64,000 nt of DNA from a bacterium (GTDB lineage: Bacteria > Bdellovibrionota_C > UBA2361 > RFPC01): contig JAUIIO010000012.1 of the NCBI GenBank assembly GCA_030431715.1, positions 56,927-120,926 on the forward strand. The letters are read 5' to 3'. The position numbers were made by a program, and so were the translations under genes. Positions 18,495 to 28,024 of the stretch are shown here, one piece after another. Each line of letters starts with the position of its first letter. Within the stretch, counting starts at the first letter, position 1. Under the pieces are notes generated by a model. The model was not told where the DNA came from, made no database searches, and was given only the letters and a program-made list of their open reading frames with translations.

Positions 18495-19604
18495 TTAACT
18501 TTCTTTAAGCTTATTACGAAGAGCTAAGAGTAAGTCATTATACGATTCTTCAAAAGAAGAGAGCCCGTCTTTCAAAAGCCCCTCAAGGAGAGTCTCGAAC
18601 GGGACTTTTGTCTGAGAGAGGAGTGACATAATCTTATCAGCATCACTGCAATCACTGCTGAGTGCGGGCGTGAGTTTAGAAGCTTCCATGACAGCATGCA
18701 GCGTGGCAGGCGGTAGAGTATTCACCGTATCTTGCCCAGCCAGCGCCTCCACATAGTACGTGAGAGGAAGATCCGGGTTCTTTGTTCCGGTGCTGGCCCA
18801 TAAAGGGCGTTGTAGCGCAGCGCCCTCTTTTTTGAGTTGCTCAAAACGATCTGATTCTAGAGTTTTAAGATAATGCGCGTACGCGAGCTTGGAATTTGCA
18901 ATACCCACTTTATCCATTAAGGCTTGCTGTAACTCGTTTGAGCACTCTAACAATGCTTGATTACAGCTCACATCGACGCGAGATACAAAGAAACTCGCTA
19001 CTGATCTGAGAGTACGAATATCACCACCTGTCTCAAGTCGCTTCTCAAGACCTGCAAGGTAACTTTCCACCACGCGTTTATACATTTTTAAGGAGAAGAT
19101 AAGCGTCACGTTGACATGAATGCCAGAGGCGAGAGTTTCGGTAATAGCATCGAGGCCTGCTTCGGTCGCAGGTATTTTGATCATGATATTTGGCCTACTG
19201 ATTTTATCAGATATCCTTCTTGCGGCCTCAATTGTAGCTTGTGCGTCGTGACAAATTGCGGGGGACACTTCAATGCTTGCGAAGCCATCATTCCCCTTTG
19301 ATTCTTCGTAGATGGGCATCAAAAGATCGGCCGCAGCTCGAACATCTTCAACCATGAGGTTTTCACAAAGTGAATCAACGTCAGTATCTGAATCGTTATC
19401 AGCTACAAGCTCGCTAATCCTACCGTCATAGTCATTGGAGTCAGCGATAGCTTTTTTAAATATCGTAGGGTTACTTGTTAGGCCTACTACGCCGGCTTCT
19501 ATCAGTGAAGCAAGCTCACCACTCTGCAAAACATCTCTTGAGAGGTTATCGTACCAGATTGACTGTCCACATCCTGCTAGAAGTTCAAGTTGTCTATTAA
19601 GCAT
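18495..19604 (-). CDS. tal: transaldolase
   Basis: Transaldolase moves a dihydroxyacetone unit between sugar phosphates. The 369-residue protein is the long type found beside zwf and opcA in actinobacteria and cyanobacteria. It starts with the family QSIWYDNLSR segment, has GLTSNPTIF near 41-49 and the Schiff-base lysine in NIMIKIPAT. It opens the tal-zwf-opcA-pgl group and follows the GT2 gene by 11 bp, so all may share one transcript. Confidence 0.95.
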   Translation of the reverse strand: MLNRQLELLAGCGQSIWYDNLSRDVLQSGELASLIEAGVVGLTSNPTIFKKAIADSNDYDGRISELVADNDSDTDVDSLCENLMVEDVRAAADLLMPIYEESKGNDGFASIEVSPAICHDAQATIEAARRISDKISRPNIMIKIPATEAGLDAITETLASGIHVNVTLIFSLKMYKRVVESYLAGLEKRLETGGDIRTLRSVASFFVSRVDVSCNQALLECSNELQQALMDKVGIANSKLAYAHYLKTLESDRFEQLKKEGAALQRPLWASTGTKNPDLPLTYYVEALAGQDTVNTLPPATLHAVMEASKLTPALSSDCSDADKIMSLLSQTKVPFETLLEGLLKDGLSSFEESYNDLLLALRNKLKES

Positions 19605-19615
19605 ATACGTCTATC

Positions 19616-20410
19616 CTAATCTGGCTGAGGTATTTTGGGAATATCATGTTCTCCGGGATAGGTAACTATATTTTTTGCCCGATTGCGGTTAAAGAGATAG
19701 GTGGTGTAGAGACAATTGAGGGCGTATGGAATTCCATTAACGTGACAGATTTCGTCACCATAATATGTTGGGATTGGCCTCTCGACTATTCTCATATCAC
19801 GCTCTGCCATGGCCAGAATAATCTGAGTGTCAAAATGCCAAGTATTCGTAAAGGACTCGAAAGGTATCTGCTTTAGGGCAGCAGTTGAGTAGAGTCTGTA
19901 GCCAGAGTGGTACTCTGAGAGCCGTAGCCCGGTCAGCCGGTTCTGCAAAAAGGTCAGTACTCGATTCCCGGTGTACTTATAGAGTGGCATTCCTCCCTTT
20001 AGCGCGTCTGTGGATTGCGACATTCTTGAACCAAAGACCATATCAGCTTCGTCATTGTAAAACGGTTCGAGTAGGTCCGGTAGACATTCTGGAGCGTATT
20101 GACCATCACCGTGTATAAGGGCTACAACGTCATGGCCACGATCTATGGCGTAGGAATACCCAACTTTTTGATTCCCACCATATCCCTGATTCTTTTCATT
20201 CCTGTGAACGGTGAGCTTTTCTATATTGTGCTTATGCTTGTATCCAAGTGCAGCATAGTAGGTGTTGTCTGAACTACAATCATCAATCACAAATATCTCA
20301 TCAACTCGCTCATATACCTCATCAGGGATTCTAGAGATGGTATCAATGAGGTGCCTTACTGCATTATAGGAGATAATAAAAATCCCAATCTTTGGCTTCT
20401 TTTCTGTCAT
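19616..20410 (-). CDS. GT2 family glycosyltransferase, polyprenyl-phosphate sugar transferase-like
   Basis: The 264-residue enzyme has the GT-A fold marks of family 2: VIDDCSSDNT near residue 40, NQGYGGNQKVGYSYA, and the metal motif HGDGQY (about 98-103), followed by GSRM. It has no membrane segment. The overall pattern resembles dolichyl-phosphate mannose synthase and similar enzymes that load a sugar on a polyprenyl phosphate. It follows rimO by 4 bp and precedes tal. It could supply the lipid-linked donor for the GT39-like enzyme at 13.6-15.0 kb; that pairing is inference. Confidence 0.85.
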   Translation of the reverse strand: MTEKKPKIGIFIISYNAVRHLIDTISRIPDEVYERVDEIFVIDDCSSDNTYYAALGYKHKHNIEKLTVHRNEKNQGYGGNQKVGYSYAIDRGHDVVALIHGDGQYAPECLPDLLEPFYNDEADMVFGSRMSQSTDALKGGMPLYKYTGNRVLTFLQNRLTGLRLSEYHSGYRLYSTAALKQIPFESFTNTWHFDTQIILAMAERDMRIVERPIPTYYGDEICHVNGIPYALNCLYTTYLFNRNRAKNIVTYPGEHDIPKIPQPD

Positions 20411-20414
20411 TCGT

Positions 20415-21857
20415 TCAGATTCTCCCCACTAATTGCCCGATAAGATCATATCCAGCTACTTCTGTAATCCTTGCTCTGTGAATTTTACCGATATAATCGC
20501 CCAGCTTGATGTCTTCCTCGGCCCCCTCAATATCATTTACGATCACACTACAATCAACTTCAGGAGCTTGAAAGGCCGTACGGGCAGTCAATAACATATC
20601 GCTCTCATCATGTACTCCCTCTATAAGTACGTCAAATACCTTTCCAATTCTCTCATCAGATCTTTTTGCGACGATGCTCTGCTGGGCCAGCATGAGCCTC
20701 TCCCTTCTCTCCTGCTTCTCTTCTGGGGAGACCTGCTCCTCCAGATCAAAGGCAGGCGTTCCCTGCTCCGGTGAATATTCAAATATCCCTACATTCTCAA
20801 AATGACCTTCAAGTATGAGATCCTCAAGGGTGTCAACATCTGAGCGAGTCTCTCCCGGAAAACCCACGATAAAGGTGGTGCGAAGCGCTATTTCGGGAAA
20901 GTCCTGTCTTATGTACTCAACAAGTTTTCGGGGAGAAAGCTTACCAAGTGGACGCTTCATACGCTTAAGCACAGCCTCTGAAGCGTGTTGAAGTGGGATA
21001 TCAAGATAATTGCAGACTGACGGCAGTGAGCGTATGGCTTCCAAGAGTTCAGGAGTTGTTCCAACTGGATAGGCATATAGTAGACGTATCCATTTTATGA
21101 GCTGCTGGTCATCAAGCGCCTGCAGTAACTGCACAAGCCCACCACCACCTGAATCTGCTCCAAAGGCTGTGAGGTCCTGAGCGATGAGGTTGATCTCCTG
21201 TGTGCCACGCGCTGCCAACTCCTGAGTTTCAGAAAGTATCGAAGAGATTGTCCGACTTCTAAGACTACCGCGAATTTTAGGAATGATGCAGAAGGTGCAG
21301 GGGCGGTTACACCCTTCTGAGACCTTTACATAAGCAGTGTGGGACGGAGTAGAGAGCACTCGCGGGAGTGTATCATCGTAAAGGAAATATGGGCGTGAAG
21401 CGTCTCTTAGAATAGGAGAAAGTAGAGGTTGAGTGCTTGCTTGACCTGCCACCTCAGAAACCTGCAGAAGTTCATGCGTATCTATAAACGCATCTACCTC
21501 AGGTAACTCTTTAATAAGCTCTTCGCGGTAACGTTCTACAAGGCAACCGGTTACGATAAGCTTCCTGAGCCGTCCTTCAGATTTCAAAGGCGCAATATCA
21601 AGAATGCAGTCAATGCTTTCGTTGATGGCACTTTCAAGAAATCCACATGTATTTACAATAGCAACTTCGGCTTCTTCAACATTATCGACAAGTTCATATC
21701 CGTTTGAGGCTAATGCACCGAGCATTACTTCTGAGTCCACCTGATTCTTGGCACAACCCAGAGTTACCACAGCAGCCCTCCCCATGAAGGGGGCAGATTC
21801 GAATTCTTTGGAATCTTGACGAAGCTTCTCCTGACCTAGGATTGGAAATATTGTCAT
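20415..21857 (-). CDS. rimO: ribosomal protein S12 methylthiotransferase RimO
   Basis: RimO is a radical-SAM enzyme that adds a methylthio group to the conserved Asp of ribosomal protein S12. The radical-SAM cysteines are C183, C187 and C190 in EGCNRPCTFC; C35, C71 and C105 bind the second cluster. A TRAM domain occupies the last 60 residues. The N-terminus is about 25 residues longer than in most RimO. Its start overlaps the lolA stop (ATGA). Confidence 0.95.
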   Translation of the reverse strand: MTIFPILGQEKLRQDSKEFESAPFMGRAAVVTLGCAKNQVDSEVMLGALASNGYELVDNVEEAEVAIVNTCGFLESAINESIDCILDIAPLKSEGRLRKLIVTGCLVERYREELIKELPEVDAFIDTHELLQVSEVAGQASTQPLLSPILRDASRPYFLYDDTLPRVLSTPSHTAYVKVSEGCNRPCTFCIIPKIRGSLRSRTISSILSETQELAARGTQEINLIAQDLTAFGADSGGGGLVQLLQALDDQQLIKWIRLLYAYPVGTTPELLEAIRSLPSVCNYLDIPLQHASEAVLKRMKRPLGKLSPRKLVEYIRQDFPEIALRTTFIVGFPGETRSDVDTLEDLILEGHFENVGIFEYSPEQGTPAFDLEEQVSPEEKQERRERLMLAQQSIVAKRSDERIGKVFDVLIEGVHDESDMLLTARTAFQAPEVDCSVIVNDIEGAEEDIKLGDYIGKIHRARITEVAGYDLIGQLVGRI

Positions 21858-22627
21858 AGATCATCTCTGCTATTTTTTTGCGTTCGATTGTCTTGCACAT
21901 CAAGCCCCTCAGGGAAATCAGCAGCAAATACTTCTGTAACAGTGTCTGGGAGCTTCTGATCTATGTTCTCTAGCAAAATAGCTGTGCTATTACCTGAAAT
22001 CTCCACAATCATTGCTCCAGCAGGAAAAGAACTATGTGGCTCAATTAAAAGTTTAAATTCGCTTAGCTTTTCATCTGGTGAGGCTGATAGTGGGACAAGA
22101 GTCAATAATACTCCCTTCTCATTTTTACAGGAGCTTGAAATCCTAAAATGCTCCTTCAGACTCCCTATGCCCATTAAAAATGATAGTGGGAGGTCTGTTT
22201 GAAATGCGGCCTTCATATGATCAATAAATAACTGACGCTCATAGGCCTGAAAGTACCAAAACGTATCGTCTCGAAAAAGAAACACCTGCTCCTCGGGGTG
22301 CTGATAGAGCCACTTCATCATTCCAGGTTTTTGAAACCAGACCTTCCCCGAACTTTGCTCTCTCGCATCAAGGGCCATGAGGTATGAATACTGAGTGAAG
22401 TCAGCGGAATAGTAACGCACCTTATCGTACTGCTCCTGTACAGCTGAAAGCAGAGCGCTCTGGACCTTTTCGTCGCTCTTTCCCTTACAATCAAAGGCCT
22501 GATGAAGCCCGGTATCTCCACCATCTAGAGAACTCCAGTCAGCGGCTAGCAGTGAGTGAGCGCTTAGTAAAGCGAACAAGAGAGACAGTAGTAAAGGTCT
22601 GAGGTCGATGTGCATAGAATCAAACAT
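21854..22627 (-). CDS. lolA: LolA-like outer-membrane lipoprotein carrier protein
   Basis: A 257-residue protein with an N-terminal signal peptide (core about 10-27, cleavage near HSLLAAD). The mature part has the LolA features VRYYSADFTQYSY, GKVWFQKPGMMKWLY and the FLFRDDTFWYF strand. LolA ferries lipoproteins across the periplasm. It is longer than E. coli LolA (about 200), mostly at the N-terminal side. It is translationally coupled to rimO. Its presence confirms an outer membrane. Confidence 0.85.
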   Translation of the reverse strand: MFDSMHIDLRPLLLSLLFALLSAHSLLAADWSSLDGGDTGLHQAFDCKGKSDEKVQSALLSAVQEQYDKVRYYSADFTQYSYLMALDAREQSSGKVWFQKPGMMKWLYQHPEEQVFLFRDDTFWYFQAYERQLFIDHMKAAFQTDLPLSFLMGIGSLKEHFRISSSCKNEKGVLLTLVPLSASPDEKLSEFKLLIEPHSSFPAGAMIVEISGNSTAILLENIDQKLPDTVTEVFAADFPEGLDVQDNRTQKNSRDDL

Positions 22628-22668
22628 ATAAGCCCGACTATATTATAGAAATCCGAGAAATAGGCAAC

Positions 22669-23142
22669 TTACCTGTTAAGCTCCTCTCTCCACTCAAGAG
22701 GGGTTGCTATCTCCGATCGAGCGTCTGCTACTCTGGCTGGGGTTGATTTTCTGGCAAAACTATAACCTATAAGCGCTGCATCCTCATCCTCAAGATAACC
22801 TATCTTAAGTCTTTCGATGTATCCGGCGAGGTCTAGTCCTTCATGAGATTCATCCTCAGAACTACTAAAATTTGGAGCAGAACTCGGCAAGATTTCGCGG
22901 GAGATGGATTCCTCAGCTATTACGACGGAGGGATCCTCAAGCTTGAGCACAAGTTTTTTCGCAGGACGCTCCTTACGTGAACTATCCGGCGAGTCTACCT
23001 CTTGTGCTTCCTGCTCTTCAGTGCAGATGAGGTCATTTTCACTCATTTCAAGGCTCTCCTCTAAGATCTCACTGTGTTGAGTCTGCTGGCAAGAGACAAG
23101 CGTAAGGCATAGGCAAGTAACAAGAAGAATAATGTACTTCAT
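22669..23142 (-). CDS. small putative lipoprotein
   Basis: Starting at the ATG at 23142 the product is 157 residues, with a hydrophobic signal and a lipobox LVSC at about 14-17, so it should be lipidated. The open frame reaches further up to 23193, but that start would bury the signal peptide. No clear ribosome site is seen for either. The rest is acidic and Ser-rich (many Glu/Asp/Ser) with no recognised domain. It lies 41 bp upstream of lolA. Confidence 0.6.
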   Translation of the reverse strand: MKYIILLVTCLCLTLVSCQQTQHSEILEESLEMSENDLICTEEQEAQEVDSPDSSRKERPAKKLVLKLEDPSVVIAEESISREILPSSAPNFSSSEDESHEGLDLAGYIERLKIGYLEDEDAALIGYSFARKSTPARVADARSEIATPLEWREELNR

Positions 23143-23352
23143 AGATAACCGGGAGAATAAATTAAAAGGATGAGAGTAATACTCTGAGCTCATGCTTAAT
23201 CTGCTCTGTTAGACGCTCATAACTGAAAAATATAAGATATTTTCTCAAAATAAGAACAGTGCGTAAATTCAGATAGTTAGCGACTCCCATCAATGTTACA
23301 CCACATGCGCTACTTAGCATAATAATTGTGGGCTTAAATTGTGGCAATTTCC

Positions 23353-23381
23353 GTGACTAATTTTCGGGAAACGGATATAGA
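23353..23381 (+). promoter_or_regulatory. possible promoter of the sulfatase gene
   Basis: GTGACT (23353-23358) and TATAGA (23376-23381) are 17 bp apart and 26 bp before the ATG. The ribosome site GGGGAG follows at about 23397. The rest of the 23143-23407 gap between divergent genes shows nothing else clear. Confidence 0.35.
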
Positions 23382-23407
23382 AAAGTAGGCTTTTACCGGG
23401 GAGATAT

Positions 23408-25279
23408 ATGGCAGTAGTGAGATCACGACGAATCGTAAAAGTGCTCACCTTTACATTAGCGGTTCTGTTCCTTTCAGCAGCCATAAGCAGTTTCGCTTAC
23501 GCTCAGAATGGTAATCTAGGAGGTGGTGGTAAGCCCGAAGTTGACGATCCAACACCAGAACCTACACCCACACCAACCCCGGAGCCAACGCCGACTCCTA
23601 CGCCAGAACCAACACCTACACCCACGCCTGAGCCGACTCCTACTCCAACACCAGAACCTACGCCCACACCAACTCCTGAGCCGACGCCGACCCCTACGCC
23701 AGAACCAACACCTACACCCACACCTGAGCCGACTCCGACCCCGACTCCGACGCCAGAACCTACTCCCACACCTACTCCTGAGCCAACACCGACTCCTACA
23801 CCGGAACCAACGCCGACGCCAACGGCTGAGCCAAGTCCGGTGGTATCACCTTCGCCAGTTGTGACACCTTCACCGACACCTGTTGATGTAGCGAAGAAGC
23901 CAAATATCATACTTATCATTACAGATGATCAGCGATTTGATGATGTAGATGACATCATGCCAGTAACCAAGGCTGAGATTTTTGATAAAGGTCTTCGCTT
24001 CGATCGGGGATATGTCACTACACCAGCCTGTTGCCCTAGTAGAGCGTCTATCTTTACCGGAATGTATGCCTCTGGCCACGGTGTAACGGGGAACCGTTAT
24101 GTGCTTACGAAAGAGACCTTTATGGAAAAACTCTACTATGAGGCTGGATACTACACCGGGCACATCGGTAAGTACTTAAATGTAAGCACTGGCATGCCTC
24201 GTAGTGAGTTTAACTACTGGGTATCAATCGCTGGCGGCAGCACGCCCTATATCGATCCGGTTCTTAATGTGAACGGAGAATGGCAAAAAACTCTTGGATA
24301 CGTTACAGATATTTTTGGATATCACGCGCTTCAGTTTGTTGATAGAGCAGTTGATCAAGATTCTCCATTCCTCCTAACTGTTGCGTTTAATGCGCCACAT
24401 TCACCTGCAACGCCGCATTTTCTCGACAAGCGTTCTTTCTTGAGAATGAAAAAGAACAGACCACCGAGCTTTAATGAGGCCAATAAAAATGACAAGCCAG
24501 TTTGGCTACGAAGGGTCAAAAAGAGAGATCAGAAGTTCATTAAGAAGATGGATGATTTCCGTTTAAGACAACGTCAAACTCTCAAGCCTGTTGACAGGGT
24601 CATGCACGCTCTTCTTCGAAAACTAGACCAGAACGGTATCCGTGATAATACCGTAATTATCTTTATCTCTGATAATGGAGTCATGAACGGTGAGCATGGT
24701 CTTACAAGTAAGGATACAGTATACGAAGAGGCGATTCGTGTTCCTTTCGCCATCCTCTATCCTGAGAAATTCAAAGCTGGGAGAACGGACAAGCTTGTTG
24801 CTAACATCGATATCGCACCTACGATCTTAGAGTTAGCTGGCCTCACAGTTCCTGACACAATTAATGGTCTCTCGCTACTCAATGTCCAAGATGAAAAATC
24901 TGAATGGAGAGAACGTCTTTTCGTGGAAGGCTTTAGGCATATTGGCCCACGTGCCCCATTTGCTGCGGTACATACAGGGGATTACGTATTTGTCAAAAAC
25001 GGTCACGACAAGAGAGGTGGTAGAGTAAGAGATAAGAATAGATATGAACTCTACGATCTCGTAAACGACCCTTATCAGTTAGAAAACGTTGCGCGTTCTG
25101 AGGATTACCGAGAAATCAGAAAAAGCCTTTCTACAGAATTAAGGGATAGCCTCTTAAAGTATCGCGGAACTGTTCGTTTTATTCGCCCCGATGCTCCAAG
25201 ACTCCCCGGGAGGCCTCGACCACCAAGTGGCCCTTCTGTACTAGTAGAGTCTGCGCTCGATGGTAGAATTATCAACTAA
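23408..25279 (+). CDS. exported type I sulfatase on a Pro-Thr stalk
   Basis: The 623-residue protein has a signal peptide (core about 11-29, YAQ end), a Gly-rich bridge, a 90-residue stalk of eleven [12 protein letters not shown] units (51-140), then a full sulfatase domain. The catalytic signature [11 protein letters not shown] starts at C208, the residue that would be turned into formylglycine, and TDDQR (172-176) and SDNG supply calcium ligands. It is closest in style to N-acetylglucosamine-6-sulfatase and arylsulfatase-like enzymes that cut sulfate from sugars. A formylglycine-generating enzyme is needed and is not in the window. It is a single-gene unit, converging with ftsK. Confidence 0.9.
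   Translation: MAVVRSRRIVKVLTFTLAVLFLSAAISSFAYAQNGNLGGGGKPEVDDPTPEPTPTPTPEPTPTPTPEPTPTPTPEPTPTPTPEPTPTPTPEPTPTPTPEPTPTPTPEPTPTPTPTPEPTPTPTPEPTPTPTPEPTPTPTAEPSPVVSPSPVVTPSPTPVDVAKKPNIILIITDDQRFDDVDDIMPVTKAEIFDKGLRFDRGYVTTPACCPSRASIFTGMYASGHGVTGNRYVLTKETFMEKLYYEAGYYTGHIGKYLNVSTGMPRSEFNYWVSIAGGSTPYIDPVLNVNGEWQKTLGYVTDIFGYHALQFVDRAVDQDSPFLLTVAFNAPHSPATPHFLDKRSFLRMKKNRPPSFNEANKNDKPVWLRRVKKRDQKFIKKMDDFRLRQRQTLKPVDRVMHALLRKLDQNGIRDNTVIIFISDNGVMNGEHGLTSKDTVYEEAIRVPFAILYPEKFKAGRTDKLVANIDIAPTILELAGLTVPDTINGLSLLNVQDEKSEWRERLFVEGFRHIGPRAPFAAVHTGDYVFVKNGHDKRGGRVRDKNRYELYDLVNDPYQLENVARSEDYREIRKSLSTELRDSLLKYRGTVRFIRPDAPRLPGRPRPPSGPSVLVESALDGRIIN
23558..23827 (+). repeat. coding tandem repeat, 24-bp units (Glu-Pro-(Thr-Pro)3)
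   Basis: Ten 24-bp units and one 30-bp unit encode the stalk of the sulfatase. Third codon positions vary between units, so the protein repeat is under selection or old, although slippage can still change its length. Confidence 0.9.
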
Positions 25280-25298
25280 CTCGAAACAGTCTTAGACT

Positions 25299-27938
25299 TT
25301 ATGCAGCGCTACTTCCTTCTTCGTCCAGTGCGTCGTCCAGTGGATCTATGAGTATCTGTCGTGGCTTTGCTCCGTCCATTGGACCAACAATCCCTTCTCT
25401 TTCCATTACATCGATAATTCGAGCAGCACGGTTATAGCCGATGCGAAAAGCACGTTGAACCATACTAGTTGACGCCTGCCCCTTTTCAACAACAAGAGCT
25501 ACAGCCTTATCATAAACCGGATCATACTCCTCATCCTCAGAAAGCATACCACCACTACTTCCCTCATCTTCGAGCGCCTTTTCGCACATATCAATAATCT
25601 TCTGATCGTAACAGGGGCCGCATCGCTCCTTGATATAGGTAACAACTCGTTGCACCTCACTGTCCGACACAAAAGATCCGTGTATACGCTGTAAATGCAT
25701 ACCGCCCGGTTTCATGAAAAGCATATCCCCTCGACCAAGTAGCTTTTCAGCACCCATGCTGTCGAGAATTGTTCTCGAATCGATGCGACTCGATACTCGA
25801 AAAGAGAGCCTCGCTGGAAAATTGGCCTTGATGAGACCCGTAATAACATCAACAGAAGGCCGCTGGGTCGCGAGTATTATGTGAATACCCGCAGCACGAG
25901 CCTTTTGCGCAAGTCGTGTAATGAGTTCCTCAACCTCTCTTCCAGAGCTCAGCATGAGATCTGCGAGCTCATCAATAACAATTACGATCTTGGGAAGGGG
26001 CATAAGCTCCTCTGTTACCAGTGGCTGCTGTGTCGGTTCGTTCTCTGCAGTAGCCTCGCTTTCTACTACACCTTCGGCCACTACATGCTCATCGGTTAGT
26101 TTAATAATCCCAGTATCAGGACTCGGGGTAGATTCATCCTCAGGTTGTAAGAATTCATTTCCAGCAACTTTTCGGTTATATCCATCGATACTTCTCACGC
26201 CGTAACGCTGCATCATCTTGTAGCGACTTTCCATCTCGTTAACGGCCCATTGAAGAACTGCTTTTGCTTTCTTCGGGTCGGTTACTACCGGAACTCGCAG
26301 GTGTGGAATGCCTTCGTAGACACTTAATTCAAGTATTTTAGGATCAATTAAGATCAGTCCGAGCTCTGCCGGATTTGCCCGGTAAAGCAAGCTGAGGAGA
26401 AAAGCATTAATACATACCGACTTCCCAGTACCGGTGGCACCTGCCATGAGTAGGTGCGGCATATCGGCGATGTCTCCGATAACAGGATTTCCGTACGTGT
26501 CTTTTCCCAGCGGAATGGTTAGTGGAGAGTCTGCGGATATGAACTCTTCACTTTCAAGCACATCACGTAAGCGCACAATATCATGATGCTTGTTAGGAAC
26601 TTCGATACCGACAGTACCTCTTCGAGGAATGGGTGCGATAATACGCAGCGAGCTTGCTTTAAGACTCATCGACAGATCGTCTTGCAGAGCAGCAATCTTT
26701 CCTACCTTTACCCCAGGCGCAGGCTCAAATTCAAAAAGTGTAATAACAGGTCCGGGGTGTACGTGTGTAACCTTTCCAGCGATGTTAAAGTCTCGTAGTT
26801 TCTCTTCAATCAGCCTAGATTTTTTCTTAAGCGAGTCGTCATCTTCAGCATCGAGTGAAGTTTCGCCAGGTTTTAAGAGCTCAAGCGTTGGTGGCTCGTA
26901 CTGAGCATATTTTTGAGCATTTTGCTGATCAACGCGTGAAGCGACAATTTTCTTCCTTGCTAGACGAATATCCTGTAACGACGCGCGCTTTGTCGCAGCA
27001 CGGCGCTCTACGACCACCTGAGACTCTTCGTCCTCCTCCCATTCATACTCCTCAATTTCCTCTTCTTGAACACGATTTTTATGTCTTCTCGGGGATGGCA
27101 CGACTTGGTCCTCCTCCTCATCGTCATCTTGTTCATCGTAATCATATTCGTCATAATACTCGTCATCAGATGAGAAGTGGGACCGAATTTTTTGAGGGAG
27201 AAACAGGAGGAATTGGAAGGGCTGGCTGGTAACAGCATGAGCAATAAACCAGACAGAGATATCCCATGCTGAAGCAAGCATCTTACCGAGCGTTCGTGGG
27301 ATGTATCTGATTAATCGATAGGTACCTGTAATAGAGAATTGAAATAAAGACAGAGCCGTTTGATTTAATGCGAATGTTAATGAGGAAATAAGTAACAGCG
27401 CAAAAAGCACCCCAGCTCCTCCCTGACCAAAGAGCTTGATTACAGGTTGGGACAAGAGCTCACCTATTGAGCCACCACTTGATGGTGTCATCAAAAGACT
27501 CATGCAAGCTGAGAGGGTTAGAGTGCTTACAAGAAACCCTATCATCACACTTAGCCACCCCCTGTTGTTGTGTAGCAGTGGAGTCCCCTCCTCCCAGAAC
27601 CAGAGCCTACAAGCAAGCCAGAGACACCAGAGAGAGCCAAAGAGTGACGCCCAGCCAAGAGCACCAGTCGCTAGTGTTGCAAATACATGACCAAGGGGGC
27701 CTATAAAGTTCCAGCTTGTTTCCGGTTGAGCAGATGGTAGTGTGTCGTAGCCAGTAGAGTACAGCTCAAATGAAAGGATACTGCTTGCGATGAGAAAAGA
27801 AACCGCAAGCGCGACAAAAGCAAGCGCCTCGCCAAGCCAAGTTGTTTGAATATCTTCCTCGGATCTCTTGAACCACGGATTTTGAGTTGATGAAGAGCCT
27901 CGTTTCCGCTCGCTAGTTCTACGTTTTTTATTTGCCAC
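25299..27938 (-). CDS. ftsK: DNA translocase FtsK/SpoIIIE
   Basis: FtsK pumps DNA through the closing septum and activates dimer resolution. Four or five membrane helices lie in the first 200 residues, then a very acidic linker (about 257-307), the motor domain with Walker A GATGTGKS (about 500-507), DELADLM, and the C-terminal gamma winged helix (MVQRAFRIGYNRAARIID). A GTG at 27938 seven bases after AAGGAG is the best start; an in-frame TTG six bases up is too close. The motor carries an extra acidic insertion of about 50 residues just before LPKIVIVIDELAD, not usual in FtsK. Confidence 0.95.
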   Translation of the reverse strand: MANKKRRTSERKRGSSSTQNPWFKRSEEDIQTTWLGEALAFVALAVSFLIASSILSFELYSTGYDTLPSAQPETSWNFIGPLGHVFATLATGALGWASLFGSLWCLWLACRLWFWEEGTPLLHNNRGWLSVMIGFLVSTLTLSACMSLLMTPSSGGSIGELLSQPVIKLFGQGGAGVLFALLLISSLTFALNQTALSLFQFSITGTYRLIRYIPRTLGKMLASAWDISVWFIAHAVTSQPFQFLLFLPQKIRSHFSSDDEYYDEYDYDEQDDDEEEDQVVPSPRRHKNRVQEEEIEEYEWEEDEESQVVVERRAATKRASLQDIRLARKKIVASRVDQQNAQKYAQYEPPTLELLKPGETSLDAEDDDSLKKKSRLIEEKLRDFNIAGKVTHVHPGPVITLFEFEPAPGVKVGKIAALQDDLSMSLKASSLRIIAPIPRRGTVGIEVPNKHHDIVRLRDVLESEEFISADSPLTIPLGKDTYGNPVIGDIADMPHLLMAGATGTGKSVCINAFLLSLLYRANPAELGLILIDPKILELSVYEGIPHLRVPVVTDPKKAKAVLQWAVNEMESRYKMMQRYGVRSIDGYNRKVAGNEFLQPEDESTPSPDTGIIKLTDEHVVAEGVVESEATAENEPTQQPLVTEELMPLPKIVIVIDELADLMLSSGREVEELITRLAQKARAAGIHIILATQRPSVDVITGLIKANFPARLSFRVSSRIDSRTILDSMGAEKLLGRGDMLFMKPGGMHLQRIHGSFVSDSEVQRVVTYIKERCGPCYDQKIIDMCEKALEDEGSSGGMLSEDEEYDPVYDKAVALVVEKGQASTSMVQRAFRIGYNRAARIIDVMEREGIVGPMDGAKPRQILIDPLDDALDEEGSSAA

Positions 27939-28024
27939 AACCAATCTCCTTGAAAAGGAAAAACCTTCAAACGATATTTTATGAGATTATCAAAGAAGAG
28001 AAAAGACTCTTTTTTTCTGGGCTT

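Noticed and set aside
23523..23864. 113-codon plus-strand frame inside the sulfatase
   Set aside because: It is a frame shift of the 24-bp repeat, not an independent gene.
23549..23880. The Pro-Thr-Glu repeat DNA as a CRISPR array
   Set aside because: The units are contiguous with no spacers and are in frame with a signal peptide and sulfatase domain.
23503..23919. 138-codon minus-strand frame rich in Gly-Val
   Set aside because: It is the complement of the Pro-Thr repeat of the sulfatase, with no start signals of its own.
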